A stretch of 64,000 nt of DNA from Taklimakanibacter deserti (GCA_003574785.1 QORU01000007.1:62001-126000), one strand, 5' to 3'. Shown: positions 1 to 9,079, counted from the stretch's first letter. The notes: generated by a model not told the origin, from the letters alone. Program-made: numbers and translations.

Positions 1-766
1 AGGCGTCAGGGCTCGAGACCGTCAGCAGCTTGGTCACGTTGAGCGCCTGCTTGCGGATGAAGCGGGCCGAGTTGCCGACGCCGCACATGGCGGCATATTT
101 GACGAGCGTCTTGATGGTCGCGGGTCCCGGCACGCCGACATGGACGGGAAGCGTTATCCCGTGATCGCGCAAGCCCTTCGCCCAATAGGCAACGGGGCCC
201 GCCTCGAACAGGAACTGGGTGGCGATATAGCCCTCGATGCCCTGGCTCGCGAGATAGGCCTGCTTGACCTTGAGCGCGTCGATGAGGGCCGCTTCGCCTC
301 TGGCCTTGATGATGTCGGGATTGCCTTCCGGATGACCGGCCACGCCGATCTTCCTGACCCCATGAGCTTCGAACAAGCCGGTCTCGAGAAGCTGGATGGC
401 CGCATCATAGATGCCGAGAGGCTGTGGCGCGCCGCCGCCCAGGACCAGCGCCTGGGTGATCCTTCCCCCCGTGGCGAGCGCCGAGAGGCGATGCTCGAGG
501 TCGGCCCGGTCGCGCACGAAGCGGGCCGGCACATGCGGCACGGGCTCGAGGCCCGAAGCGCGAATGGCGGCGACCGCCTCGATCTGAAGCGCCAGATCCG
601 CGGGGTCGATCAAGGCAACATAGACGCATGTGCCCTGCGGCAGCCTGTCCCGGAGAAGCGCGACCTTCTCGATCTGCTTGGGCGTGATCTCGATGGAGAG
701 CCGCGCCAGGAAGGCGGCGGTCAAAGACGGCATGTCGTTGGCGTCGACCTCGATCTTCGAGAACAT
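1..766 (-). CDS. Methylenetetrahydrofolate reductase-like protein (3' end outside window)
   Basis: The minus-strand reading frame is open from 766 to the window edge, so the C-terminus is missing. The visible protein (about 255 residues) has the TIM-barrel pattern of the MetF family: an early ITPKQIEK segment, a VYVALIDPADL strand, VPHVPARF, a LVLGGGAPQPLG turn and a GVAGHPEGNPD motif near the flavin and folate pocket. The family interconverts methylene- and methyl-tetrahydrofolate using FAD in the cytosol. The ATG at 766 has no close ribosome binding site; a TTG at 772 sits eight bases after a GGAG and may be the true start. A GlxA/GbdR-like regulator diverges from it, suggesting a role in one-carbon units from methylated amine breakdown; that link is inference. 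Confidence 0.8.
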   Translation of the reverse strand, partial: MFSKIEVDANDMPSLTAAFLARLSIEITPKQIEKVALLRDRLPQGTCVYVALIDPADLALQIEAVAAIRASGLEPVPHVPARFVRDRADLEHRLSALATGGRITQALVLGGGAPQPLGIYDAAIQLLETGLFEAHGVRKIGVAGHPEGNPDIIKARGEAALIDALKVKQAYLASQGIEGYIATQFLFEAGPVAYWAKGLRDHGITLPVHVGVPGPATIKTLVKYAAMCGVGNSARFIRKQALNVTKLLTVSSPDA

Positions 767-969
767 GTTCAAGGCTTTAACTCCAGGTGGCACATTGCCT
801 GGACAGCATTACCGGGCCTGACGCCCGCCGCATGAGAATTTGCGACACGGGCAATCCCGGTTGCGACGGCGCTGCCCACATGCTGTCGTATTCGTACCAT
901 CGAATGGCGCAGATGGACAAAGCCCGAGATTGGTATTATTGGGCCCCAAGATAACCAAACGGAATCCCT

Positions 970-1965
970 ATGTTCGGCGACAAGCCCCAGGAATGGCCGC
1001 AGAAATTCGCCTTCATCATGGTGCCCGAGTTCACCATGATGCCGACGACCGCCGCCATCGAGCCCTTGCGGCTCGCCAATCGCTGCGCCGAAAAGCCTCT
1101 TTATAAGTGGGCCATGCATTCCGTGGACGGCAAGCCGGTAGCCGCCTCGAACGGCATCCTCGCCATGGTCGATGGCGATCTCGACCAGATCAACGAGCAC
1201 GACACGGTCATCATCTGCGGCGGCCTCAATATCCAGCATCATGTCGACAAGCGGCTGGTGAACTGGCTGCGCAAAGCGGCGCGGCGCGGCATGGATATCG
1301 GCGCGGTCTGCACCGGCTCCCATATCCTGGCCGAGGCCCATATCCTCGACGGCTATCGCTGCACCATCCATTGGGAGAACCTACCCGGCTTCTCGGAGGC
1401 CTTCCCGGAGATCGAGGCCACGGGCGGACTCTTCGAGATCGACCGCGACCGCTTCACCAGCGCCGGCGGCACATCGGCGCTCGACATGATGCTGGCGCTC
1501 ATCGCCAGCCAGCATGGCCCCGACCTTGCCGCCAGCGTCGCCGAGCTCATCCTGCATTCGCCGATCCGCCATCACAGCGAGCATCAGCGCATGTCGCTGC
1601 CGGCCCGCATCGGCGCGCGCCATCCCAAGCTCGTCGGCATCATCGAGGAGATGGAGAGCAATCTCGAAGAACCTCTGTCGCCGAGCGTTCTCGCCCGCCA
1701 GGCCGGCCTCTCGGCGCGCCAGCTCGAGCGCCTGTTCCGGCGCTATCTCGACCGCTCGCCCAAGCGCTATTATCTCGAATTGCGGCTCAAGAAGGCGCGC
1801 TCGCTGCTGCTCCAGACCGACATGTCGGTCATCAATGTGGCGCTCGCCTGCGGCTTCTCTTCGCCCTCGCATTTCTCCAAATGCTATCGCGCCTTCTATG
1901 GCCGCACCCCCTATCGCGAGCGCGGCGTGCCGACGCTCAGTGCCGCGGGCGCGACGGGAAGCTAG
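970..1965 (+). CDS. GlxA/GbdR-like AraC-family transcriptional regulator
   Basis: 331 residues with the two-part layout of GlxA regulators. Residues about 10-190 form a DJ-1/PfpI (glutamine amidotransferase-like) domain, with the nucleophile-elbow sequence GAVCTGSHILA and a later TSAGGTSALDMML. Residues about 215-325 form an AraC/XylS double helix-turn-helix, including LSARQLERLFRRYL and VALACGFSSPSHFSKCY. GbdR, the betaine and dimethylglycine sensor of this family, has the same layout. The gene diverges from the MetF-like gene across about 200 bases, so it may control it. The specific ligand is not visible in the sequence; the betaine link is inference from context. Confidence 0.87.
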   Translation: MFGDKPQEWPQKFAFIMVPEFTMMPTTAAIEPLRLANRCAEKPLYKWAMHSVDGKPVAASNGILAMVDGDLDQINEHDTVIICGGLNIQHHVDKRLVNWLRKAARRGMDIGAVCTGSHILAEAHILDGYRCTIHWENLPGFSEAFPEIEATGGLFEIDRDRFTSAGGTSALDMMLALIASQHGPDLAASVAELILHSPIRHHSEHQRMSLPARIGARHPKLVGIIEEMESNLEEPLSPSVLARQAGLSARQLERLFRRYLDRSPKRYYLELRLKKARSLLLQTDMSVINVALACGFSSPSHFSKCYRAFYGRTPYRERGVPTLSAAGATGS

Positions 1966-2130
1966 GAAACAGAAGCACCCGTTCCCTGCTCGGCGAGGCT
2001 GTGGATTCCCTGCTCAAAGGTGCAATGGTTTCCACATAGGCCTTTGAAATTAGAGCACTTCCGCAAAGATCCATGGCCCTTGGAAGGCCTCTTTCGCGAA
2101 AATACCCTGTATTTTCCCTGTATCCGTCGA
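1966..2130. other. Convergent intergenic region with repeated CCCTG motifs
   Basis: This 165-base gap lies between two convergent genes. It holds TTCCCTGCTC at 1982-1991 and again at 2006-2015, and CCCTGTAT near 2105-2112 and 2116-2123. No start with a ribosome binding site and no clear terminator hairpin is seen. Similar CAGGGAA-rich gaps are common in this bacterial order, as far as I recall. Confidence 0.4.
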
Positions 2131-3279
2131 TCACCCCTCGCATAATCGCCTGAGCAAGGCCTCGCAGCGCCGCAACTGATCGAGCGTCACGAACTCATCG
2201 GGCTTGTGGGCGACCGCGATGTCGCCCGGGCCGCAAATGACGGTCGGCACGCTCAGGCCCTCCTGCAACAAGCCGGCTTCGGTGCCATACGCGACCTTGG
2301 CGAGGCGGTTCGATCCCAAGAGCGCCGTCATCGTCCTCACCGCCGGAGCTTCGGCGGCGATGGCGTGGCTTGGATAATCATAGACCTTTTCGAAGGTGAT
2401 GGCCGAAGCCGGATGAAGCTTGCGCATCTCGCCGCGGAGAGCGTCGGCCATCGCCTTGATGCGCGCGAAGATCGCATCGGCATCCTGGCCCGGGAGCATG
2501 CGGTATTCGAACGTGAAGCTGCAGTGATGAGGCACGATATTGATGCCGGTGCCGCCCGCGATCAGCCCGGTCGAGATCGTCGCATGCGGCAGATCGTAAT
2601 CGTCGTCGCTGAGCCCGCCTTTAAGCTCGCGCGCCATATCGCTGATGCCGGCAATGAACCGCGCGGCATATTCGATGGCATTGACGGCGCGCGGCGCCAG
2701 GCTCGAATGCGCTTCGAGGCCCGACACGTGGCAGCGATAGCTGCGTCCGCTCTTATGGCCGATGACCAGCTCCATGCCGGTCGGCTCGCCGACGAGGCAC
2801 ATGTCGGCAGTAAGACCGCTGCCTTTCAGATCGTCTATGAGATCGAGCACGCCGGTGCAGCCCACCTCCTCATCATAAGAGAAGGCGATATGGACCGGCC
2901 GGCTGAGCGGCCGCTTCACGAGCTCGGGCACAACCGCGAGGACGCAGGCGAGGAAACCCTTCATGTCGGCCGAGCCGCGGCCGAAGAGCCGGCCGTCACG
3001 CTCCGTCAGAACGAAGGGATCGCTCGACCATTCCTGGTCGTCGACCGGCACGCAATCCGTATGGCCGGAGAGGATGATCCCGCCCGGTCTGTCGGGCCCG
3101 ATCGTCGCGAACAGATTGGCCTTGGGCTCGGGCGACCGGCTGACGCGTCGCGATACCACGCCATGTCCCTTGAGATAGTCCTCGACATAATCGAGCAGCG
3201 GGAGGTTCGTGTTCCGGCTCGTCGTATCGAAAGCGACGAGACGCGCGAGGATGTCGCGGCTTGCGGGACCGGCCATCAT
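2131..3279 (-). CDS. M20-family deacetylase, acetylornithine deacetylase-like
   Basis: 382 residues, normal for the M20 ArgE/DapE metallopeptidase family. Zinc-binding motifs are in place: ILSGHTDCVPVD (first His and Asp), GRGSADMKGFLA (bridging Asp), YDEEVGC (catalytic and metal Glu) and a C-terminal CGPGDIAVAHKPDEFV with the last His. The family removes acyl groups from amino acids such as N-acetylornithine. It is the last gene of the peptide-transport operon and overlaps the DUF1028 gene by four bases. That context suggests it cleaves an imported N-acyl amino acid or dipeptide rather than serving arginine synthesis. I leave the symbol blank because the substrate is uncertain. Confidence 0.88.
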   Translation of the reverse strand: MMAGPASRDILARLVAFDTTSRNTNLPLLDYVEDYLKGHGVVSRRVSRSPEPKANLFATIGPDRPGGIILSGHTDCVPVDDQEWSSDPFVLTERDGRLFGRGSADMKGFLACVLAVVPELVKRPLSRPVHIAFSYDEEVGCTGVLDLIDDLKGSGLTADMCLVGEPTGMELVIGHKSGRSYRCHVSGLEAHSSLAPRAVNAIEYAARFIAGISDMARELKGGLSDDDYDLPHATISTGLIAGGTGINIVPHHCSFTFEYRMLPGQDADAIFARIKAMADALRGEMRKLHPASAITFEKVYDYPSHAIAAEAPAVRTMTALLGSNRLAKVAYGTEAGLLQEGLSVPTVICGPGDIAVAHKPDEFVTLDQLRRCEALLRRLCEG

Positions 3280-4013
3280 TCACCCTCGACCCGCTGCGGC
3301 CGGTCCGCCGGCGGCGTCATCAACATGGTGGTGACCGCTTCGGGCAAATGACCGACGCTGCTCTTGCGCGTCGACAGCCCGGTCACGAAAGGCAGGCACT
3401 GGGCGCGCGCTACTTCATAGATGCGGCGCAGTTCCATGACCGGGGCGGGATGATCGTCGACGCCGATATCGAGATAAGGATACTCCTCGGTGTCGTGCAC
3501 CTTGATATAGGCCGACTGCTTGCCGCGCTTGTCGCCGCCGGCTTTCTGGCCGGCCTCGAGAACGCGCATCAGGCGCTCGGGGAGGTTCAGCGCCGCCGTG
3601 TCGCGCGCGGCGCGCGCCATGGCCGCGACGGTCTCGCCGCTCACCAGCATGTTGCCCTGGACGGTGAAGCCGTCGCCGACTTCGTGGCCGCACCACAAGG
3701 TGCAATCCTTGCCGGTGAAGGCGGCAACACCGCCCTCGGCATCGATGATGCCGACCTGGCGGACCTCGCGGCCCGGGTCGTCGGCGATCAGTCTGTCGAG
3801 CGCCGCCTTGGCCGGCAGGCCGCTCTTGAGCAGCGCCAGGCCGTCAATGCCGAGATAAGGATTGACCCAGGACTGGGTGGCGACGGCGCCGATGCGCGGC
3901 GCCACGAAGGAGCAGAGGCCGCCGACGGCCGGGACGGCGGTCGAAACGCCAATGCCCAGCATCCCGGTGCGCGGGCAGCGCGCGGCGATCGAGAATGTGG
4001 CAAGCTCTATCAT
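3276..4013 (-). CDS. DUF1028 family protein
   Basis: 245 residues matching the DUF1028 family from the first residues: MIELATFSIAARC, then LGIGVSTAVPAVG, VAPRIGAVATQSW and GFTVQGNMLVSG. The family has an Ntn-hydrolase-like fold and is often found beside peptide transporters and M20 peptidases, but its reaction is not established. Here it overlaps the ATPase gene upstream and the M20 deacetylase downstream by about four bases each, so all are cotranslated. A role in processing the imported substrate is likely but inferred. No signal peptide is present, so it should be cytosolic. Confidence 0.85.
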   Translation of the reverse strand: MIELATFSIAARCPRTGMLGIGVSTAVPAVGGLCSFVAPRIGAVATQSWVNPYLGIDGLALLKSGLPAKAALDRLIADDPGREVRQVGIIDAEGGVAAFTGKDCTLWCGHEVGDGFTVQGNMLVSGETVAAMARAARDTAALNLPERLMRVLEAGQKAGGDKRGKQSAYIKVHDTEEYPYLDIGVDDHPAPVMELRRIYEVARAQCLPFVTGLSTRKSSVGHLPEAVTTMLMTPPADRPQRVEGE

Positions 4014-4828
4014 GACTGTGGCTCCCTTTCTTTGTTGCGCATGATCTCGGGCACCGGAACGGCAGCGAGCAATTCACGCGTGTAAGGATGCTGCGGATCA
4101 TCGAAGATCTGATCGACCGTACCTTGCTCCACCACCTCGCCTTGGCGCATGACCGCGACCTCGTCGCTGACCTCGCGGATCACCGCCAGATTGTGACTGA
4201 CGAAGATGGTGGTGAGACCGAAATCATATTTGATGTCGGAGAACAGCTTCAGCACCTGGGCCTGGACGGACACGTCGAGAGCCGAGGTCGGCTCGTCGGC
4301 GAGCACCAGGCTCGGACCTAAAATGACGGCGCGGGCAATGGCGATGCGCTGCTTCTGGCCACCCGAGAGCTGATGCGGCAGGCGGGTCTCGATCGCGGGA
4401 TCGAGGCCGACGCGGCGCAACAGCGTGTGGATGCGCTCGCGGCGTTCGGCGGCGGTGCCGATCCCATGCACTTCGAGAGGTGCCAAAAGTATCGCACGGA
4501 TGGTGTGGCGCGGATTGAAGGACGAGGCCGGGTTCTGGAAGATCGGCTGCACCTCGCGCCGCATGGCCTTGAGGCTCTTGCCGCGCAGCGCCCAGATATC
4601 GGCGCCATTGATGAATATGCGGCCGGCGCTCGGCGAGATCAGGCGCAGGACCATGCGCAGCAGCGTCGATTTGCCGGAACCCGATTCGCCGACAATGCCG
4701 AGCGTGCTGTTCTTCGTCACCGCCAGTGAAACATTCGAGACCGCCGTGAAGCCGGGCCCACGATTGAACAAGCCTGCCTGGTGGAAGACTTTCGAGACAT
4801 TGTCGATGCGCACGACGGGCTCGCTCAT
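4010..4828 (-). CDS. Peptide ABC transporter ATP-binding protein, DppF/OppF type
   Basis: 272 residues. Walker A is GESGSGKST, the Q-loop lies in PIFQNPASSFNP, the signature is LSGGQKQR, Walker B is LVLADEPTSALD, and the switch His lies in FVSHNLAVI. The C-terminal HPYTRELLAAVP tail is typical of the oligopeptide/nickel subfamily. It pairs with the DppD-type ATPase encoded just upstream, with a four-base overlap, and would power uptake through the two permeases of the operon. The specificity of the system cannot be read from the ATPase. Confidence 0.93.
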   Translation of the reverse strand: MSEPVVRIDNVSKVFHQAGLFNRGPGFTAVSNVSLAVTKNSTLGIVGESGSGKSTLLRMVLRLISPSAGRIFINGADIWALRGKSLKAMRREVQPIFQNPASSFNPRHTIRAILLAPLEVHGIGTAAERRERIHTLLRRVGLDPAIETRLPHQLSGGQKQRIAIARAVILGPSLVLADEPTSALDVSVQAQVLKLFSDIKYDFGLTTIFVSHNLAVIREVSDEVAVMRQGEVVEQGTVDQIFDDPQHPYTRELLAAVPVPEIMRNKEREPQS

Positions 4829-5664
4829 CGCGGGCGCTCCTTGCGCTTGTGGATGCTCGGGGTCGCGGCGAGCAGCATGCGGGTATAGTCGGCGCGCGGC
4901 GCCCCAAAGATGCGTGCCACCGGGCCGTCCTCGACGACGCGCCCGCCATTCATCACATAGACCCAGTCGCAGAGCTCGGCGACGATGCCGAGCTCATGCG
5001 TGATGAACATGATGGCGGAGCCGCGCTGGTCGCGGATCTCGCGTAAGAGCTTGAGGATGCGCGCCTGGACCGTGACGTCGAGCGCCGTCGTCGGCTCATC
5101 GGCAATGATGAGCTCGGGATCGAGCGCCAGGCCGGTCGCGATCATGGCGCGCTGCTGCATGCCGCCCGAGAACTGATGCGGATATTCGCGCGCCCGGACC
5201 TCCGGATCGGCGATCTTCACGGCGCGCAGGAGATCGATCACCTTATCCGCCGCCCGCCGCCAGGACAGCTTGCGATGGAATTCATAAGGCTCGCCGACCT
5301 GGCGGCCGACCGGCATGGTCGGATTGAGCGCCTGGAGCGCATCCTGCGGGATAAGGACGATGCGGTCGCCGCGCAGGCCGCGCATTCCCGCCTCGTCGAG
5401 ACTTAATATGTCGCGCCCGCCGAGCTCGATCGTGCCGGAGACTCTCGCGCCATAAGGCAAAAGCCGCATGGCCGACAGCGCGGTCATCGTCTTGCCCGAG
5501 CCCGATTCGCCGATGACGCCGACGATCTCCTTCGGCCAGACGTCGAGGCTCACCTGATCGACGGCGCGCAGATCGCCGCCGCGGCGCTTGAAGTCGACGG
5601 TGAGGCCGCGAATGGCGAGCGCCGGGCGGTCGCGATTGCGGGCATGGGGGCGAGGCTCGCTCAT
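4825..5664 (-). CDS. Peptide ABC transporter ATP-binding protein, DppD/OppD type
   Basis: 279 residues from the ATG at 5664, which overlaps the TGA of the permease gene upstream (ATGA). A longer frame to 5769 would run through permease coding sequence and is rejected. Walker A is GESGSGKTMT, the signature FSGGMQQRAMIA, Walker B LIIADEPTTALD, and the switch His is in FITHELGIV. The C-terminus carries the ADYTRMLLAATP motif of the oligopeptide family. It acts on the inner face of the membrane with the DppF-type partner. Confidence 0.92.
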   Translation of the reverse strand: MSEPRPHARNRDRPALAIRGLTVDFKRRGGDLRAVDQVSLDVWPKEIVGVIGESGSGKTMTALSAMRLLPYGARVSGTIELGGRDILSLDEAGMRGLRGDRIVLIPQDALQALNPTMPVGRQVGEPYEFHRKLSWRRAADKVIDLLRAVKIADPEVRAREYPHQFSGGMQQRAMIATGLALDPELIIADEPTTALDVTVQARILKLLREIRDQRGSAIMFITHELGIVAELCDWVYVMNGGRVVEDGPVARIFGAPRADYTRMLLAATPSIHKRKERPR

Positions 5665-6503
5665 TCGTCCCTCAGATGCGGATCGAAGGCATCGCGCAAG
5701 CCGTCGCCCAGCATGTTGAAGCCGAGTACGGTCAGGAAGATCGCAGCACCCGGCGCCAGGCTGAGCCAAGGCGCCTGCGCCATGAACCCGCGGCCGGTGT
5801 TGAGCATGTTGCCCCAGGAGGGATCGGGCGGCTGGGCGCCGAGCCCCAGGAAGGACAGAGCGCTTTCCAGCAGGACGGCATAAGAGAAGGCGACCGCCGC
5901 CTCGACCAGCAGCGGCGCCACGATATTGGGCAGGATCTCGCGGGTCACGATGCGGAAATGGCTCATGCCGATGGCGCGCGCCTGCTCGACATATTGCTGG
6001 CGCAGCACGCTCTCGGCACTCGCCCGGGCAAGGCGCGCAAAGCCCGGGATGAAGATGATGCCGATGGCGATCATGGCATTGAGGATGCTGGTGCCGAGGC
6101 TCGCCATCAGGACAATGGCGAGCAGGATCGCCGGGAAGGAGAATAGGATCTCCATCAGCCGCATCAGCACCAGATCGACGGCGCCGCCGAAATAGGCCGC
6201 GAGCGTGCCGATGATCGTACCGAAGACGAGCCCGATCAGCGAGGCGAGGATCGCCACCATCATGGAAAGGCGGGCCGCATGGATGACCCGCGACAGCACA
6301 TCGCGGCCGAGTTCGTCGGTACCCAGGAGATGCGCCGCCGAGGGCCCGCGCAGCATCTGGGCGACATCGAGGTCGATGGGCGAATAGGGCGAGATGACGG
6401 GTGCGAAAACGGCGAGAAACAGGATCACGCCGACAATGGCGCCGCCGCTGACGACCAGCCGCCAGCGCCGCCAGTTGAAGGATTTCTGTGCCACGGCACT
6501 CAT
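5661..6503 (-). CDS. Peptide ABC transporter permease, DppC type
   Basis: 280 residues with an N-terminal membrane helix (about residues 13-35), the family motif GTDELGRDVLSRVI, several further helices, and the EAA-loop region EQARAIGMSHFRIVTREILPN that contacts the ATPases. The C-terminus has the LGLGAQPPDPSWGNML sequence typical of DppC/GsiD permeases. It overlaps the DppB-type gene by four bases and the DppD-type gene by four bases, so the complex is produced from one transcript. Confidence 0.93.
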   Translation of the reverse strand: MSAVAQKSFNWRRWRLVVSGGAIVGVILFLAVFAPVISPYSPIDLDVAQMLRGPSAAHLLGTDELGRDVLSRVIHAARLSMMVAILASLIGLVFGTIIGTLAAYFGGAVDLVLMRLMEILFSFPAILLAIVLMASLGTSILNAMIAIGIIFIPGFARLARASAESVLRQQYVEQARAIGMSHFRIVTREILPNIVAPLLVEAAVAFSYAVLLESALSFLGLGAQPPDPSWGNMLNTGRGFMAQAPWLSLAPGAAIFLTVLGFNMLGDGLRDAFDPHLRDE

Positions 6504-7450
6504 CGATGCCTCGTGACCCGGCGCGGATCGATGAGGCCGACCGCGATATCGACGATGAAATTGATGATCAGCACGACGAGCGTGATGGTGAGGGCGCTCG
6601 CCAGGAGCACCGGATAGTCGCGGTTGATGATGCCGACGAGCACGAAGGAGCCGATGCCCGGCAAAAGAAAGATGTCCTCGATGATCACCACCGAGCCGAA
6701 GAGGAAGCCGAACTCGACGGCGGCGACATTCACGTAAGGTGTGAGCGCATTGCGGACGGCATGGCGCAGCATGACGACGCGCTCCTGGGCGCCCTTGGCG
6801 CGGGCGGTGCGGATGTAATCGGATGACAGCACCTCGATCATCGCGGTGCGCATGATGCGGATGAGAAGCGCCGACGACACGATGCCGAGCGACAAGGCCG
6901 GCATGATCATCTGCTTCAGGTTGAGGATGGGATTGTCGAAGAAAGGCGTATAGCCGCCGGGCGGCAGCAGCCTGAAGCGCAGCGTCAGCACCATCACCAG
7001 GAGCGTCGCCAGCCAGAAATTCGGCATCGCGCCGAGCAAGGTGGCGATGAAGGAGATGCCCTTGTCGGGGATGCGCTGGTGGCGCATGGCGGCAAAGGCG
7101 CCAAGCGGGATGGCGATCACATTGGCGATGAGAAAGGCGAGGATGGCGAGCTCGAGCGTCACCGGGATGCGGCGCAGCAGCTCGGGGCCGACATCGACGC
7201 CGTTCTGGAAGCTCTTGCCGAAATCGCCGGTAAATGTCCGGCCGAGCCAGTCGGCATATTGAACGACGAGCGGACGGTCCAGCCCGTGCAGGGCCTCGAA
7301 GCGTGCCAGCGCCTGAGGCGTCGCATCGATGCCCAGAGCGGACCGCGCGGCCGAGCCCGGCACGACATTGATCGCCACGAAGAGAATGCTGGAGGCGACC
7401 AGGAGCGTCAGCGCGAAGGCCAGGAGACGGGAAAGGATCAGGTTACGCAA
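6500..7450 (-). CDS. Peptide ABC transporter permease, DppB type
   Basis: About 316 residues from a TTG at 7450, giving MRNLILSRLLAFALTLL, the usual N-terminus of DppB proteins. The frame stays open to a TTG at 7510, but those 20 residues would be translated from a near-perfect hairpin (7474-7506) and do not look like this family. Features are six membrane helices, a long periplasmic loop with LDRPLVVQYADWL, and the ATPase-contacting DYIRTARAKGAQERVV segment. It forms the membrane pore with the DppC-type protein. Confidence 0.87.
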   Translation of the reverse strand: MRNLILSRLLAFALTLLVASSILFVAINVVPGSAARSALGIDATPQALARFEALHGLDRPLVVQYADWLGRTFTGDFGKSFQNGVDVGPELLRRIPVTLELAILAFLIANVIAIPLGAFAAMRHQRIPDKGISFIATLLGAMPNFWLATLLVMVLTLRFRLLPPGGYTPFFDNPILNLKQMIMPALSLGIVSSALLIRIMRTAMIEVLSSDYIRTARAKGAQERVVMLRHAVRNALTPYVNVAAVEFGFLFGSVVIIEDIFLLPGIGSFVLVGIINRDYPVLLASALTITLVVLIINFIVDIAVGLIDPRRVTRHR

Positions 7451-7473
7451 AGGTGTTCGCTCACCGAGAAGGT

Positions 7474-7506
7474 CATACCCTCGCTCCCCATGGGGGCGAG
7501 GGTATG
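7474..7506. terminator. Near-perfect hairpin between binding-protein and permease genes
   Basis: An 11-base stem (7474-7484 with 7496-7506) encloses a second palindrome, CCCCATGGGG, with one bulged T. It lies three bases beyond the stop of the binding-protein gene in the same operon and has no T run. In transporter operons, hairpins at this point stabilise or partly end the upstream message so that binding protein is made in excess; that role is inference. Confidence 0.6.
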
Positions 7507-7510
7507 GCAA

Positions 7511-9079
7511 TTACGCTTCGAGCCAGGCGTCCTTCAGCGTTTTCAGGAAGCCGGTGCGCATCGGCTTGTAGTTCTTAAGCTTGTCCGTATAGGCGGTGAG
7601 GATCAAGGAGTTTACCAAAGGCACGATCGGCATTTCCTCGAGCGCCAGCTTCTGCTGCTCGGCATAGGCCGCCTTGCGGGCCTCCTGGCTTGGGGCCGAT
7701 TTGGCCTTGGCCAGCGCCTCGTCCATCGCCTTGCTGCAGCTCTTCTGCACATTGATCGCCATGCCGCAGGCGTAGTTGTTGGTGACGAAGTCGTCGGGAT
7801 CGGCGAGCGGCGACACCCAGTACATCGCGGTCAGGTCGAATTTCGACGGCCCCCAGACCTCATCCCAGTAGCGCGGGATCTCCATGGTCTTGATCTCGGC
7901 CTTGATGCCGACGGCGGCGAGATTGGCCTGGATGATGGGCGCCATGGCGACCATGGCGGGGAAGGAGGACGCCATGGTGAGCGAGGTGGTGAAGCCGTCG
8001 GCGAGACCTACTTCCTTGAGCAGCGCCTTGGCCTTTTCCGGATCGGCGCCTTGGGCGAAATAATCGATGCCGGCATAGCCCCAGTTCCATTCGGGGATGA
8101 CGCCGCCCTTGAGGGGCACGGCCTCGCCGAAGAAAACGCCGGTGACGATGGCGCTGCGATCGATCGCATGGGCGATCGCCTGACGCACCTTGGGATTGTC
8201 GAGCGGCTTCACGGTGTTGTTCATCAACAGCCAGTAATAGCGGCTGCCCTCGAGCGTGGTGCCGACCAGGCCCGGCGTCGCGGTGACCGTCTGCCAGTCC
8301 TTCGGCGGTATCTCGTTGGAGAAGTTTATGGTGCCGGAGATCACCGCATTGGTGAGCGCCGTGATGTCGGCGATGAGGTGGAACTCCAGCGCGTCGAAAT
8401 AGGGTTTGCCCGTCTCATAGAAGTTGTCGTTGCGGGTAAATTTCACCATCGAGCGCGGCTCGTAGGAGACGAATTTGAACGGGCCGGAGCCGACAGGCTT
8501 GGAATTGAGGTCGTGGCCCGATTCGACGAGCTTCTTCGGCACGATCGAGGAGCCGGGAAAGGCCACATAGACGAGAAACGGCCCGGTCGGCTTCGACAGC
8601 TTGAAGGTGACCGTGTGCGGATCGACCACCACCACTTCGCTGATCGTCTCGACCTGCGAGCCGTAGGAGTAGCCCGAGTCCTTGGCGCGCAAGCGATCGA
8701 AGGTGAACTTGACGTCTTCCGCCGTCAGATCCGAACCGTCATGGAACTTGACGCCCTTGCGCAAATGGAAAGTGTATTCGAGGCCGTCGGCCGACTGCTC
8801 GTATTTCTCGGCGAGATCGGGATAGGGCTGGGCATCGGGGTCGACCGACATGAGGGTCGAATAGACCTGCTCGATGACGACATGCGACATGCCGGAGGGC
8901 CCCCGCGCCGGATCGAAACCCGCCGGATCGGCGGAGAAGCCCAGCTTCAAGGTGCCGCCCTTGACCGGTTCCGCGGCAAGTGCGCCCGGCGCGAGGCCCA
9001 GCGGAAAGGCCGCGAGCGCCGCCAGACCGGCACCGGCCTTCAGGAACTCGCGACGTCCAACCTTCAGTCCTCTGATCAT
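7511..9079 (-). CDS. Periplasmic peptide-type ABC substrate-binding protein (family 5), Tat-exported
   Basis: 522 residues, normal for DppA/OppA-type binding proteins. The N-terminus has a twin-arginine signal, GRREFLKAGAGL, followed by a hydrophobic stretch and a likely cleavage after GALAA. Family hallmarks are YPDLAEKYEQSADGLEYTF, LRKGVKFHDGSDLTAEDVKF and VRQAIAHAIDRSAIV. It delivers the substrate to the permease pair encoded downstream. With an M20 deacetylase and DUF1028 in the same operon, the ligand may be a modified amino acid or short peptide; this is inference. A divergent XRE-cupin regulator probably controls the operon. Confidence 0.92.
   Translation of the reverse strand: MIRGLKVGRREFLKAGAGLAALAAFPLGLAPGALAAEPVKGGTLKLGFSADPAGFDPARGPSGMSHVVIEQVYSTLMSVDPDAQPYPDLAEKYEQSADGLEYTFHLRKGVKFHDGSDLTAEDVKFTFDRLRAKDSGYSYGSQVETISEVVVVDPHTVTFKLSKPTGPFLVYVAFPGSSIVPKKLVESGHDLNSKPVGSGPFKFVSYEPRSMVKFTRNDNFYETGKPYFDALEFHLIADITALTNAVISGTINFSNEIPPKDWQTVTATPGLVGTTLEGSRYYWLLMNNTVKPLDNPKVRQAIAHAIDRSAIVTGVFFGEAVPLKGGVIPEWNWGYAGIDYFAQGADPEKAKALLKEVGLADGFTTSLTMASSFPAMVAMAPIIQANLAAVGIKAEIKTMEIPRYWDEVWGPSKFDLTAMYWVSPLADPDDFVTNNYACGMAINVQKSCSKAMDEALAKAKSAPSQEARKAAYAEQQKLALEEMPIVPLVNSLILTAYTDKLKNYKPMRTGFLKTLKDAWLEA

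Noticed and set aside
7451..7510. N-terminal extension of the DppB-type permease from a TTG at 7510
   Set aside because: It would be translated from the hairpin and adds residues not seen in this family; the start at 7450 gives the standard N-terminus.
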